Origin: Corallococcus coralloides DSM 2259 | GTDB taxonomy: Bacteria; Myxococcota; Myxococcia; Myxococcales; Myxococcaceae | DNA: 64,000 bases | Direction of reading: 5' to 3' | Assembly: GCF_000255295.1 (NCBI RefSeq) | Contig: NC_017030.1 | Span: 4,588,001-4,652,000, forward strand | In this document: positions 34,986 through 44,804 of the stretch, in pieces | Layout of the letters: every line of letters starts with the position of its first letter | Position numbering within the stretch: the first letter of the stretch is position 1 | Notes under the pieces: generated by a model | Database searches by the model: none | Seen by the model: only the letters and a program-made list of their open reading frames with translations | What the model was told of the DNA's origin: nothing | Program-made: the position numbers and the translations under genes

Positions 34986-37900
34986 ATGCGCAGACTTTCT
35001 CTGCTGGCCCTCTGCCTCGTCGTCGCCACCGCGTGTTCATGCGGCGACAAGGACTCGAAGGGCGGCCCCTCGCAGACCGGCACCGCGCCGACTCCGCCCT
35101 CGAAGTCCCCTGGCCTCGCCGTCGAGCCGCTGCCCGAGCCTCCCGCGCTGAAGATCGACGCCGAGGACGCTGCGTCGCAGGGCCCGCTCTCCATCGCGGC
35201 CGCGCGGCCGACGGGTCAGGTCTACGGCAGCGCCCGGCCGACCATCACCTTCACCAAGCCGATGATCGCCCTGGGCTCGGTCGCCGCGGAGCGTGGCCTG
35301 GCGGCCCCCGCGACCATCACCCCCGCGCTGCAAGGCGAGTGGCGCTGGCTGGGCTCCGCGAGCGTGGAGTTCGTGCCCAGCGCACCCGTGAAGCTGAGCA
35401 CGCAGTACACGGTGACGGTGCCCGCGGGCCTCAAGGCCATGGACGGCACCGCGCTGGCGCAGCCGTACACCTTCCAGTTCGAGACGCCGCGCCCCTCGCT
35501 CCAGTCCACGCAGCCGGAGCCGGAGTTCCGCTGGCTGCAGCCGGAGCAGATCTTCACGCTGACCTTCAACCAGGCCGTGAAGGACCTGGCGCAGCACGCG
35601 CGCCTGGAGCCCGCGACCGGCGCGCCCGTGCCGCTCACGCTGGTGAAGACGTCGCCGCTCGCGGACGTGAAGGAGGTGCAGGTGGGCAGCGGCCCGGAGC
35701 GTCGCTCCCAGGACCGGCGCGTGCGGTACGAGCTCAAGCCCGCGCAGAAGCTGCCCTCGGGGACGCAGTTCACCCTGGTGGTGGACGGTGAGCTGACGGG
35801 CACGGACGGCCCGCTGCCCATGGGCGAGGCGGTGAGCCACCCCTACGCCACCTACGGCGCGCTGAAGGTGGAGTCCGCGGGCGCGTGCGTGTTCACCTGG
35901 GGCGAGGAGCAGTGCTCCTACGGCCCGCTCATCCTCTTCACGTCCAACGAGCTGGACGCCGCCTCGCTCAAGGGCAAGGTGACGCTGGAGCCGAAGGCGG
36001 AGATCGACTGGGACCGCGTGCAGACGCAGCTGCCGTGGGCGGGCTCGGAGGTGAAGCACCCCTACGTGTCGCTGCCCGGCCGCTACCGCCCCGGCACCAC
36101 GTACAAGATCAAGGTCGCGGAAGGATACAAGGACCTCTTCGGCCAGACGGGCCCCGCCTTCCAGGGCCAGGTGAAGCTGTCGGACGTGGAGCCGTCCTTC
36201 GACTCCGGCTCGCGCGAGGCGCTGGTGGAGGCGTCCGGTGACGGCTCCATCCCCATGGTGACGACCAACGTCCCGGAAGTGCAGGCGGAGGTGTGGTCGC
36301 TGTCTCCCGCGCAGCTCGCGCAGCTCATCGACACCAACGAGTGGCCGTCCTCGGAGCCCTACCGGACGACGTTGGACACGAAGTCCGCGCGCAACGTGGA
36401 GCGCACCACGCCGCTCGACCTGCGCCCGGCGTTCAACGGGGCGAAGACGGGCCTGTTCCTCGCGCGGCTCGAAGCGCCGTCGCTCAAGCAGAAGTATCCG
36501 CGCCGCGTGATTGGCCAGGTGACGGACCTGGCGGTGCACGCGAAGCTGGGCGCGGCCTCCGGCGTGGTGTGGGTGACGTCGCTGGCGACGGGCGCCCCGG
36601 TGCCGGACGCGCAGCTGACGCTCTGGGACAAGCAGGGCACGGAGCACTGGACGGGCACGACGGACGCCAACGGCCTGGCGAAGGTGCCGGGCCTGTCGGA
36701 GCTGCTCAAGCCCAAGAGCGAGTCTTCCTGGGACACGCCCTGGGCCATGGTGTCCGCGGTGAAGGACACGGACATCGGCGTGACGCTGTCCACGTGGGAG
36801 GGCGGCATGTCGCCCGGCGCGTTCTCGCTGCAGAGCGCGTGGGAGGGCCGCGTCGCGGACAGCCTGGGCTTCGTGTTCGCCGACCGCGGCATCTACCGCC
36901 CCGGTGACGACGTGATGCTCAAGGGCGTGGCGCGCTACCGCCGCCTGGGCGTGCTCAAGTCGCCGGCCGCGAACACGAAGGCGCAGGTGACGGTGACCAG
37001 CTCGCGCGGCGAGAAGGTCTTCCAGACGGAGGCCACCGTCACGAAGTACGGCACCTTCCGCGCGGACCTCAAGCTGGGCAAGGACATGCCGCTCGGCTAC
37101 TACGACGTGGCCGCGAAGCTGAAGGTCGGCGGCGAGACGCTGAACTACGGCGGCACCTTCCGCGTGGAGGAGTACCGCGCGCCGCAGTTCCGCGTGGACG
37201 TGGCGGTGCCGAAGAAGGACGTCGCGGCCGGCGATCCGCTCACCGCTCGCGTGGACGCACGCTACCTGTTCGGCGGCGCCATGGGCGACGCGCAGGTGCG
37301 CTGGAACGTGCAGCGCGTGAGCTCCTTCTTCACGCCCCCGGGCAATGAAGCCTTCACCTTCGGGGTGAACACCTGGTGGTGGGACGATGAACAGCCGGAG
37401 CACAGCGCTGAGTCGTTCGGCTCCGGTGACGGCCGCACGGACGCGCAGGGCCAGCTGGCCCTGGCGGTGGGCAACGCGGACGCGCCCGGCGGCAAGACGT
37501 GGGAGTACACGCTGGAGGCGGAGGTGGAGGACGTCAACCGCCAGCGCGTCGCCAACCGCAACCTCATCATCGTGCACCCGGCGGACGTCTACGCGGGCCT
37601 GCGCACGCTCTCCACCGGCTTCGCGGAGGCCGGCAAGGAGGTGGGCCTGGAACTGGTGGCGGTGTCTCCCGAGGGCAAGCGCCAGGACGGCGTCGCGGTG
37701 GACGTGAACATCAAGCGCCGCGAGTGGAAGTCCATCCGCAAGAAGGGCGACGGCGGTCAGTGGTTCACCGTCACGGAGCCGGTGGAGACGGAAGCGGCGA
37801 AGTGCAATGTGAAGAGCGCGGCGACGCCGCAGCAGTGCAAGTTCACCCCGGCCGAACCCGGCCTGTACGTGATGGAGGCGGTGGCTACGGACGCGAAGGG

Positions 37901-40883
37901 TCGCAAGGCGACGACGCGCGACTCGCTCTACGTCACCGGCTCCGGCTGGGTGTCCTGGCAGCGCAACGACACGGACCGCATCGACCTGGTGGCGGACAAG
38001 CAGCTGTACGACGTGGGTGACACCGCGAAGGTGCTGGTGAAGAGCCCGTACCCGCAGGCGGACGCCATCCTCACGGTGGAGCGCGAGGGCGTGCTCAGCG
38101 TGCGCCGCGTGAAGCTCAAGGGCAGCGCCACCGCGCTGGACGTCCCGCTGGGTGAGGGCGCCATCCCCAACGTCTTCGTGGGCGTGGTGCTGGTGCGCGG
38201 CCGCGTGGAAGCGGCCAAGGGCATCGAGTCCGGAGACGACCCGGGCCGCCCCGCGGTGCGCGTGGGCTACACCCAGCTGCGGGTGGAGAAGAAGGCCAAG
38301 CGTCTGTCGGTGGCGCTGACGCCGGACGCGCCGGAGAAGCGCCCGCGCGACAAGGTGACGGTGGACGTCGCGGTGAAGGACGCGGCGGGCAAGGGCACGA
38401 AGTCCGAGGTCACGCTCTGGGCCGTGGACGAGGGCGTGCTGCGGCTGACGGGTTACAAGACGCCGGATCCGCTGGACGCGATGTTCCAGGAGCGCGGCCT
38501 GTCGGTGCGCATTGGCGAGCCGCTCATCCACCTGGTGCTGCGCAAGCTGTACGGCGAGAAGGGCTCGCGGCCGGGCGGCTCCGGCGGCTCCGACACGACG
38601 GGCTCCGGCATCCGGTCCAACTTCAAGACGACGGCGGTGTTCCAGTCGGTGGAGACGGACGACCAGGGCCAGGCCAAGGTGGAGTTCACGCTGCCGGACA
38701 ACCTGACCACCTTCCGCATCATGGCGGTGGCCGTGACGGACGCGGACCGCTTCGGCGTGGGCGAGAGCAAGGTGCAGGTGGCCAAGCCGCTGCTGGCGCT
38801 GCCGGCGCTGCCCCGGCTGGTGCGCGTGGGCGACAAGGCGGAAGCCGGCGTGGTCATCCACACCACCAACCCGGCCATCAAGGAGGCCAAGGTCACCGCG
38901 CAGCTCACGGGCGTGCGCGTGGAGGGACCGGCGGAGAAGACGGTGCAACTGGACGGCAAGGCCCGCGAGGTGCGCTTCACCTTCGTGGCCGAGCAGCCGG
39001 GCACCGCGGTGCTGCGCTTCGCCGTCGCCGGTGGCGGTGAGACGGACGCGGTGGAGCAGAAGATCCCCGTGCAGCTGCCGGTGGGCATGGAGGCGGTGGC
39101 GGTCTACGGCGATACCACCAGCGAGCGCGTGGAGGGGCTCAAGCCGCCGGGCGGTGTGCGTCCGGGCATGGGCGGCCTCACGCTGACGATGTCCTCCACG
39201 GTGATGGGCGGGTTCGACGAGTCGATGAACCAGCTGGTGGACTACCCCTACGGCTGCCTGGAGCAGATGTCGTCGCGGCTGGTGCCGTTCGTCGCGCTGC
39301 GCGAGCTGTCCGGCAAGTTCGGCGTGGCGTGGACCGGCGGCTCCGAGGAGCAGAAGCAGGCGTTCGTGCGCGGCTTCCTCAGCGAGGACGCACTGAAGAC
39401 GCAGGGCTCGTTGGATCCGGACACGGTGGTGACGGCGACGGTGCGCAAGATTCAAGCGCTCCAGAACCACGACGGCGGCTTCCGCTTCTGGGCCTCCAGC
39501 GAGTGCTCGTCGCCGTATGCGTCCGCGTACGCGACGCTGGCGTTGGCGCGCGCGAAGGAGGTGGGCTACCCGGTGGACGCGGCCGTGCTCGACAAGGCGA
39601 AGAAGTTCCTGGCGGACAAGGTGGCGGCGGGCGTGTGCACGCAGTGCGCCTACGGCTGCAGCTCGCTGGGGCTGGAGACGCGGGCCTTCGCGCTCTACAC
39701 GCTGGCGCGCATGGGGGCGCCGCGGCCGTCGTACTACAACGAGCTGTTCGAGCAGCGGGAGAAGCTGCCGCTCTTCGCGCGGGCGATGCTGACGGACGCC
39801 ATCTTCGTGGGGAAGGGCAACCGCGCGCAGGGCCAGAAGCTGCTCCAGGAGCTGCTCAACACGGCCCAGGAGACCGCGGCGGGCGTGCACTTCCAGGAGA
39901 CGGACCCGAAGACGTACGCGCCGCTCTGGTCCTCCGACACGCGCACCACGGCGCTGGTGCTCCAGACGCTGGTGGACGTGCAGCCGGATCACCCCTACGT
40001 GTCGAAGATGGGGCGCTACCTGGCATCCGCGCGCGAGGGTGACGGTCGCTTCCGCAACACGCAGGAGGCGGCCTTCACGCTGATGGCCCTGTCGGAGGTG
40101 GTGCGCCGCAAGGAGACGGCCGTGCCGTCCTTCGAGGCGGTGGTGAAGCTGGGCGGGCAGGTGATTGCCTCCGCCGACTTCAAGGGCCGCGACATGGGCG
40201 TGAAGACGGTGCAGGTGCCGGTGGAGAAGCTGGGCCCGGCGGACAAGGCGCAGCCCTTCACCTTCGGGGTGAACGGCACGGGCAACCTCTACTACGGGGC
40301 GCTCCTGCGCTACGCGCCGGCGCAGCTGCCGGTGGACCCTCTGGACCGGGGCATCATCGTCCAGCGCTGGTTCGAGCCGTACACGGGCGGCGGCCAGGCG
40401 AAGGCAGCGCGCGCGGGCGAGCTGGTGCGCGTGCGAGTGCGCGTGGCCACGCCCATGCGGCGCAACTTCGTGGCGGTGGACGTGCCGCTGCCCGCGGGCC
40501 TGGAGCCGGTGGACACGTCGCTGGCCAGCACGGCGAGCCTGCCGGGCCCCGCGGGCTCGGGCCAGGAGGAGGGCCCCGGCGAGGGCTACGAGTATGAGAG
40601 CGAGGAGGACCTGTCGGAGACGGACGAGGGCAACAACGTCTGGGCCACGCGCTTCTGGTCTCCGTTCAACCACACGGAGATGCGGGATGACCGCGTGGTG
40701 TTCTTCGCCGACGAGCTGCCGCCCGGCGTGCACGTGGCGAGCTTCGTCGCCCGGGCCACGACGCCGGGTGACTTCCTGCTCAAGCCCGCGCACGCGGAGG
40801 AGATGTACGCGCCGGAGGTGTTCGGCCGCTCCGAGGGTGGACGCTTCCCGGTGCTGCTGCCGGACGAGGTCGCTTCGAAGTGA
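34986..40883 (+). CDS. Bacterial alpha-2-macroglobulin lipoprotein (thioester type)
   Basis: The 1965-residue protein starts at ATG 34986; an in-frame GTG at 34974 is an alternative. The N-terminal signal MRRLSLLALCLVVATACSCG has lipobox ATAC, so it is anchored to a membrane in the periplasm. The body follows the bMG plan of serial macroglobulin domains, including EGGMSPGAFSLQSAWEGRVA and FVFADRGIYRPGDDVMLKGV (about residue 640). The thioester region YPYGCLEQMSSR (Cys 1424) and C-terminal alpha-toroid and receptor-like domains follow. Bacterial alpha-2-macroglobulins trap foreign peptidases covalently. The pbpC gene follows with an overlap, the classic pairing in which peptidoglycan repair and peptidase trapping are co-expressed. 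Confidence 0.95.
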   Translation: MRRLSLLALCLVVATACSCGDKDSKGGPSQTGTAPTPPSKSPGLAVEPLPEPPALKIDAEDAASQGPLSIAAARPTGQVYGSARPTITFTKPMIALGSVAAERGLAAPATITPALQGEWRWLGSASVEFVPSAPVKLSTQYTVTVPAGLKAMDGTALAQPYTFQFETPRPSLQSTQPEPEFRWLQPEQIFTLTFNQAVKDLAQHARLEPATGAPVPLTLVKTSPLADVKEVQVGSGPERRSQDRRVRYELKPAQKLPSGTQFTLVVDGELTGTDGPLPMGEAVSHPYATYGALKVESAGACVFTWGEEQCSYGPLILFTSNELDAASLKGKVTLEPKAEIDWDRVQTQLPWAGSEVKHPYVSLPGRYRPGTTYKIKVAEGYKDLFGQTGPAFQGQVKLSDVEPSFDSGSREALVEASGDGSIPMVTTNVPEVQAEVWSLSPAQLAQLIDTNEWPSSEPYRTTLDTKSARNVERTTPLDLRPAFNGAKTGLFLARLEAPSLKQKYPRRVIGQVTDLAVHAKLGAASGVVWVTSLATGAPVPDAQLTLWDKQGTEHWTGTTDANGLAKVPGLSELLKPKSESSWDTPWAMVSAVKDTDIGVTLSTWEGGMSPGAFSLQSAWEGRVADSLGFVFADRGIYRPGDDVMLKGVARYRRLGVLKSPAANTKAQVTVTSSRGEKVFQTEATVTKYGTFRADLKLGKDMPLGYYDVAAKLKVGGETLNYGGTFRVEEYRAPQFRVDVAVPKKDVAAGDPLTARVDARYLFGGAMGDAQVRWNVQRVSSFFTPPGNEAFTFGVNTWWWDDEQPEHSAESFGSGDGRTDAQGQLALAVGNADAPGGKTWEYTLEAEVEDVNRQRVANRNLIIVHPADVYAGLRTLSTGFAEAGKEVGLELVAVSPEGKRQDGVAVDVNIKRREWKSIRKKGDGGQWFTVTEPVETEAAKCNVKSAATPQQCKFTPAEPGLYVMEAVATDAKGRKATTRDSLYVTGSGWVSWQRNDTDRIDLVADKQLYDVGDTAKVLVKSPYPQADAILTVEREGVLSVRRVKLKGSATALDVPLGEGAIPNVFVGVVLVRGRVEAAKGIESGDDPGRPAVRVGYTQLRVEKKAKRLSVALTPDAPEKRPRDKVTVDVAVKDAAGKGTKSEVTLWAVDEGVLRLTGYKTPDPLDAMFQERGLSVRIGEPLIHLVLRKLYGEKGSRPGGSGGSDTTGSGIRSNFKTTAVFQSVETDDQGQAKVEFTLPDNLTTFRIMAVAVTDADRFGVGESKVQVAKPLLALPALPRLVRVGDKAEAGVVIHTTNPAIKEAKVTAQLTGVRVEGPAEKTVQLDGKAREVRFTFVAEQPGTAVLRFAVAGGGETDAVEQKIPVQLPVGMEAVAVYGDTTSERVEGLKPPGGVRPGMGGLTLTMSSTVMGGFDESMNQLVDYPYGCLEQMSSRLVPFVALRELSGKFGVAWTGGSEEQKQAFVRGFLSEDALKTQGSLDPDTVVTATVRKIQALQNHDGGFRFWASSECSSPYASAYATLALARAKEVGYPVDAAVLDKAKKFLADKVAAGVCTQCAYGCSSLGLETRAFALYTLARMGAPRPSYYNELFEQREKLPLFARAMLTDAIFVGKGNRAQGQKLLQELLNTAQETAAGVHFQETDPKTYAPLWSSDTRTTALVLQTLVDVQPDHPYVSKMGRYLASAREGDGRFRNTQEAAFTLMALSEVVRRKETAVPSFEAVVKLGGQVIASADFKGRDMGVKTVQVPVEKLGPADKAQPFTFGVNGTGNLYYGALLRYAPAQLPVDPLDRGIIVQRWFEPYTGGGQAKAARAGELVRVRVRVATPMRRNFVAVDVPLPAGLEPVDTSLASTASLPGPAGSGQEEGPGEGYEYESEEDLSETDEGNNVWATRFWSPFNHTEMRDDRVVFFADELPPGVHVASFVARATTPGDFLLKPAHAEEMYAPEVFGRSEGGRFPVLLPDEVASK

Positions 40884-43186
40884 TGAAGCGCCTCACGCTT
40901 CGCGGGGCAGTGCGCGCCGTGGCGGTACTGGCGGCGCTCCTGGTGGTGGGCTGCGCGGGCTTCATCGCGTGGCCCCTGCCGGGGACGTTGTTGTCCCGTG
41001 AGGCGCTGTCCTCGCTGGTGCTCACCGACCGCACGGGCCACGCCCTGCGCGAGGTGCTCTCCCGCGAGGACGGGCGCAGTGTGGGCCTTCCGGAGGGACG
41101 CATTCCTCCGAAGGTGCGGCAGGCGTTCATCGCCGCGGAGGATCAACGCTTCACGTGGCATCCGGGCGTGGACGTGGTGGCGGTGGCCCGGGCGGTGCGA
41201 GACAACGTGTCGGCGGGACGCATCGTGTCCGGCGCGTCCACGATTCCGCAGCAGCTGGCGCGCAGGCTGGTGCCCCGGGAGCGCTCCTGGTGGGGCAAGG
41301 CCGGCGAGGCGCTGTGGGCGCTGCGGCTGACGGCGCACCTGTCCAAGGAGCAGGTGCTGCTGGAGTACCTGGACCGCGTGCCGCTGGGGAACTCCACGTT
41401 CGGCGTGGAGGCGGCGGCGCGGCGGTACTTCGGGCGGCCGGCGGAGCGGCTGTCGGCGGGACAGGCGGCGCTGCTCGCGGGGATGGCCCGGTCGCCCGCG
41501 CGGAGGGATCCGTACCGGCGGCCGGAGATGGCCAAGGCCGGGATGCGCGACGTGCTGTCACGCATGGTGGAGGAGGGCTTCCTGACGAAGGAGGAGGCGC
41601 GGCTGGCGGAGGAGACGCCGCTGGACCTGGTGCCTCCGGAGCGCGTGTTCGAGGTGCCGCACCTGACGACGGCGCTGCTCCAGCGGCTGCCGGAGCTGGG
41701 GTTGGATCGGGCGTCGCGCATCGAGACGACCATCGACCCGGCGCTCCAGACGGCGGTGGAGAAGGCCATCACGGAGGAGCTGCGCGGCCTGGCGCACCGG
41801 CGCGTGGGCGAGGCGGCGGCCATCGTCATCGACAATGCGTCGGGCGAGGTGCTCGCGTACGTGGGGTCCTCGGACTTCCTGGACGAGGAGAAGGGCGGGC
41901 AGAACGACGGCGTGCGTTCGCTGCGGCAGCCGGGGTCGGCGCTCAAGCCGTTCGCGTACGGGCTGGCGCTGAGCAAGGGCTTCACGCCGTCGAGCGTGCT
42001 CGCGGACGTGGAGGTGCACCTGGCGACGCCGGGTGGCGCGTACGTGCCGAAGAACTACGACCGGCGCGCGCACGGCCCGGTGCGGCTGCGGGCGGCGCTG
42101 GCGTCCAGCTACAACATCCCGGCCGTGCGGGTGGCGGACGCGCTGGGGCCGGAGCAGGTGCTGCGCGTGCTGCGCGAGGCGGGCTTCCAGAGCCTCAAGG
42201 AGAGCGCGTCGCACTACGGTGTTGGCATCGTGCTGGGCAACGGGGACGTGACGCTGCGCGAGCTGGCGCGGGCGTACCGGGGACTGGCGCGGGGTGGGGT
42301 GGTGGGGCCGTTGAGGGAGGTTCGCGCGGCGTTCGGGCCGGATGGCAGGCCGCTGAGGATTCCGCAGGAGTTGGAGGAGCACCGCTTCCTGGCGGCACGG
42401 CCGGTGGAGCTGCTCACGGACGTGCTGGCGGACGAGGCCGCGCGGGCACCGGCCTTCGGTCTGGACAATGCGTTGCGGCTGCCGTTCCGGGTGGCGGCGA
42501 AGACGGGGACGAGCCGGGCGCACGTGGACAACTGGGCGGCGGGCTTCACGCGGGAGCGCACGGTGGCGGTCTGGGTGGGCAACTTCGACGGCACGCCGAT
42601 GCGCGGCGTGTCCGGCATCACGGGCGCGGGCCCGGTGTTCGCGCGGGTGATGGCGCTGGCGATGAGGGGTCTGCGCGCCGCGCCGTTGGTGGACCGGAGC
42701 CACTTCGATGCCGCGGAGATCTGCCCGCTGTCGGGTGAGCGCGCGGGACCGAACTGTCCCGGAGCGATGAAGGAGGTCTACCTGCCGGGCACGGCGCCGC
42801 GCCACACGTGCACCATGCACCGGGGCGACGGCTCGCTGGACGTGGGCCCGGCGTATCTCGCGTGGGCGCAGGCGGAAGGACTGGCCTCCACGTCGGTGAG
42901 CGCGGAGGGCGGGCCGGGGATGCAGCCCGGCTTCATCCTCCCGGCGAACGGGGACGAGTTCCTGGTGGAGCCCGAGCTGCCCGAAAGCGCGCAGGCCGTG
43001 CCCGTGCGGGTGATGGCGCCGCAGGGAGCGAAGCTGCTGGAGCTGCGCACGGACGACGGCCGCCGCATCGAACTGCGTCCGCCCTTCGTGACACGGCTGC
43101 CAGCGGTGGCGGGTGAGCGCCGGTTGGAGCTCTGGGCGCCCGGTGGCTCCGAGCCTCTGGCGGTGACGCGGTTCCGGGTCCGATGA
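40883..43186 (+). CDS. pbpC: Penicillin-binding protein 1C
   Basis: PbpC is a bifunctional class A enzyme with glycosyltransferase and transpeptidase modules. The ATG at 40883 overlaps the alpha-2-macroglobulin stop; the GTG just before it would add one residue. The 767-residue protein has an N-terminal anchor (VAVLAALLVVGCAGFIAW) and GT51 motifs AAEDQRFTWHPGVDVVAVAR, ASTIPQQLARRL and DRVPLGNSTFGVEAAARRYF. Transpeptidase motifs are SALK (in RQPGSALKPFAYG), SSYN and KTGTS. A C-terminal BiPBP_C-like beta domain ends the protein, typical of the 1C subfamily. It is co-transcribed with the macroglobulin upstream and the SpoIID-domain gene downstream, which overlaps by 4 bases. Confidence 0.96.
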   Translation: MKRLTLRGAVRAVAVLAALLVVGCAGFIAWPLPGTLLSREALSSLVLTDRTGHALREVLSREDGRSVGLPEGRIPPKVRQAFIAAEDQRFTWHPGVDVVAVARAVRDNVSAGRIVSGASTIPQQLARRLVPRERSWWGKAGEALWALRLTAHLSKEQVLLEYLDRVPLGNSTFGVEAAARRYFGRPAERLSAGQAALLAGMARSPARRDPYRRPEMAKAGMRDVLSRMVEEGFLTKEEARLAEETPLDLVPPERVFEVPHLTTALLQRLPELGLDRASRIETTIDPALQTAVEKAITEELRGLAHRRVGEAAAIVIDNASGEVLAYVGSSDFLDEEKGGQNDGVRSLRQPGSALKPFAYGLALSKGFTPSSVLADVEVHLATPGGAYVPKNYDRRAHGPVRLRAALASSYNIPAVRVADALGPEQVLRVLREAGFQSLKESASHYGVGIVLGNGDVTLRELARAYRGLARGGVVGPLREVRAAFGPDGRPLRIPQELEEHRFLAARPVELLTDVLADEAARAPAFGLDNALRLPFRVAAKTGTSRAHVDNWAAGFTRERTVAVWVGNFDGTPMRGVSGITGAGPVFARVMALAMRGLRAAPLVDRSHFDAAEICPLSGERAGPNCPGAMKEVYLPGTAPRHTCTMHRGDGSLDVGPAYLAWAQAEGLASTSVSAEGGPGMQPGFILPANGDEFLVEPELPESAQAVPVRVMAPQGAKLLELRTDDGRRIELRPPFVTRLPAVAGERRLELWAPGGSEPLAVTRFRVR

Positions 43187-44595
43187 ACGCGGCGGGCGTG
43201 GCCGTGCTCATCGCCGCGCTGGTGGCGGGCACGGTGCCTGACGCTGAGAGCACGGGCTCGTTGGATGACACCGTGCCTGTGCGAGGCGCGCTGAACACAG
43301 CAGCTGATACGCATGCCCGCTCCACTTCACGGCCCGCGCGCGCGGCCACTTCACCGGCGGATGCGGGCGCATCCTTCGCACCCGCGGCCCGGGCTCGTCA
43401 GCGCTCGGAATCACGGCCCGCGCGGTCTTCGCCAGCAGCCACTTCACCGGCGGATGCGGGCGCGTCCTCCACGCCTGCCGCTCGTGCGCGCAAGCCCGCG
43501 GCCGATACGAACGTTCGCTTCACTTCACGGCCCGCGCGGTCGTCGCCACCGGCCAGCTCATCAGCCCGCACGCGTCAGCCCGTGGTCGATACGCAGGTCG
43601 ACGTTCGCATCCTCTCCAAGCACCGGCCCGCGAGGCTGCGGCTGGACGGTCCGCGCTCGCTGGAAGTCGTGGCGTCGGGAAATACGCTCGTGGTTGATGG
43701 CCGGCCCCAGCCTCACTCCCTGCGACTTGATGCTGGCCGCTGGCATGTCCGGGGCCGGGGCCTGGACCGGGGCTATGACGCCGCGCTTTCGCTGGAGGCC
43801 AAGGACGGTGAGCTGATCGTCGTCGCCACCTTCGCGCTGGAGACCTACGTCGCCGCTGTCACCGCGAGCGAGACCGAGGTCGACACCCCTTTCGAGGCGC
43901 TCCGTGCCCAGGCCATCACCGCGCGCAGCTACGTGCTTGCTTCCGGCAAGCGGCACGACGAGGCCCGGGCCTGCGATCTCACCCACTGTCAGGTCCTTCG
44001 CGGTGAGGGCTTCGCCCGCCACCTGCGCCGCGCTCGCGATGCCACCCGCTCCACGGAAGGCATCGTGCTTCGCCTTCCCGGCGGCGCCGTGGCCCTCGCT
44101 CCATTCCACGCAAGCTGCGGCGGACATACCGCGGAGCCCGTGGCCGTGTTCGGTGCCCCGGACCTCACGGGTGCCGCCGCCGTGCCTGATCGCTGTCCCG
44201 CGTCTCCGTGGCGCGCCGTCGTGCCTCGCGCGCTGGTGACGGCCGCCGCGTCGGTCGCCGTCGGCGGCCCTGCCCAGGCGGAGGATCTGCTGCTGGACCG
44301 GGACTCCAGCGGCGCGGTGGTGCGCGTCGTGGACCGCGCTTCGGGGCGCGATGGCAGCGGTGACGCGTTCTTCCGCGCGCTCGGTGCTCGTGCGGGTTGG
44401 GATCGGATCCGCAGCGCGCGGTTCTCGATGACGCTTGGCGGTGACCAGGCACTCCTCGAAGGACAGGGGCACGGCCACGGCGTCGGCCTCTGTCAGGCCG
44501 GCGCGGCCCTGCTCGCACGCCAGGGCTGGACCGCGGAGCAGTTGCTCGCGCACTACTTCCCGCGCGCCCTCCTGGAGAAGCCTCGGGACAAGTGA
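43183..44595 (+). CDS. Exported SpoIID/LytB-domain protein
   Basis: The gene overlaps pbpC by four bases. The 470-residue product has a short N-terminal signal (MNAAGVAVLIAALVAGTVPD). A low-complexity Ser/Pro/Arg/Ala linker of about 115 residues with repeated blocks (TSRPARSS, TSPADAGAS, PAARAR) follows, then a SpoIID domain. Domain motifs include LETYVAAVTASETEVDTPFE, LRAQAITARSYVLASGKRHD, and the C-terminal EGQGHGHGVGLCQAGAALLA. SpoIID-type domains cut glycan strands that lack stem peptides or stimulate amidases. Its place in the macroglobulin/pbpC operon links it to peptidoglycan remodelling in the periplasm. The exact reaction in this protein is not shown. Confidence 0.92.
   Translation: MNAAGVAVLIAALVAGTVPDAESTGSLDDTVPVRGALNTAADTHARSTSRPARAATSPADAGASFAPAARARQRSESRPARSSPAATSPADAGASSTPAARARKPAADTNVRFTSRPARSSPPASSSARTRQPVVDTQVDVRILSKHRPARLRLDGPRSLEVVASGNTLVVDGRPQPHSLRLDAGRWHVRGRGLDRGYDAALSLEAKDGELIVVATFALETYVAAVTASETEVDTPFEALRAQAITARSYVLASGKRHDEARACDLTHCQVLRGEGFARHLRRARDATRSTEGIVLRLPGGAVALAPFHASCGGHTAEPVAVFGAPDLTGAAAVPDRCPASPWRAVVPRALVTAAASVAVGGPAQAEDLLLDRDSSGAVVRVVDRASGRDGSGDAFFRALGARAGWDRIRSARFSMTLGGDQALLEGQGHGHGVGLCQAGAALLARQGWTAEQLLAHYFPRALLEKPRDK
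43313..43560 (+). repeat. Degenerate coding repeats in the SpoIID linker
   Basis: Blocks around CACTTCACGGCCCGCGCG and CACTTCACCGGCGGATGCGG recur two to three times in this interval, encoding TSRPAR and TSPADAGAS units. They lengthen the unstructured linker between signal and catalytic domain. Confidence 0.6.
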
Positions 44596-44804
44596 ACGCG
44601 AGGGCCGCGATGGCCTCCCGTTCGCAGTCGTCCGCGAAGGTGGCGGCCCTCCAGGGGCTCTCCCCCGGCCTCTCCGTAGGGGCTTATCAGCAACCGCCGT
44701 GCTCCGTATCGATTGCACCAGAGCCCTCAGCCCCGCGCGGTCCCGTGGGGAGGTGGCTTCGCGCACCGGCCATCCCGGTGCGGAACCCAACCGGGAGGCA
44801 TGAC

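Noticed and set aside
35037-40793. Minus-strand open frame of 1918 codons opposite the alpha-2-macroglobulin gene
   Set aside because: The composition (Arg, His, Leu, Gln) is typical of reverse reading of a GC3-rich gene. The plus strand has the lipobox and thioester motif.
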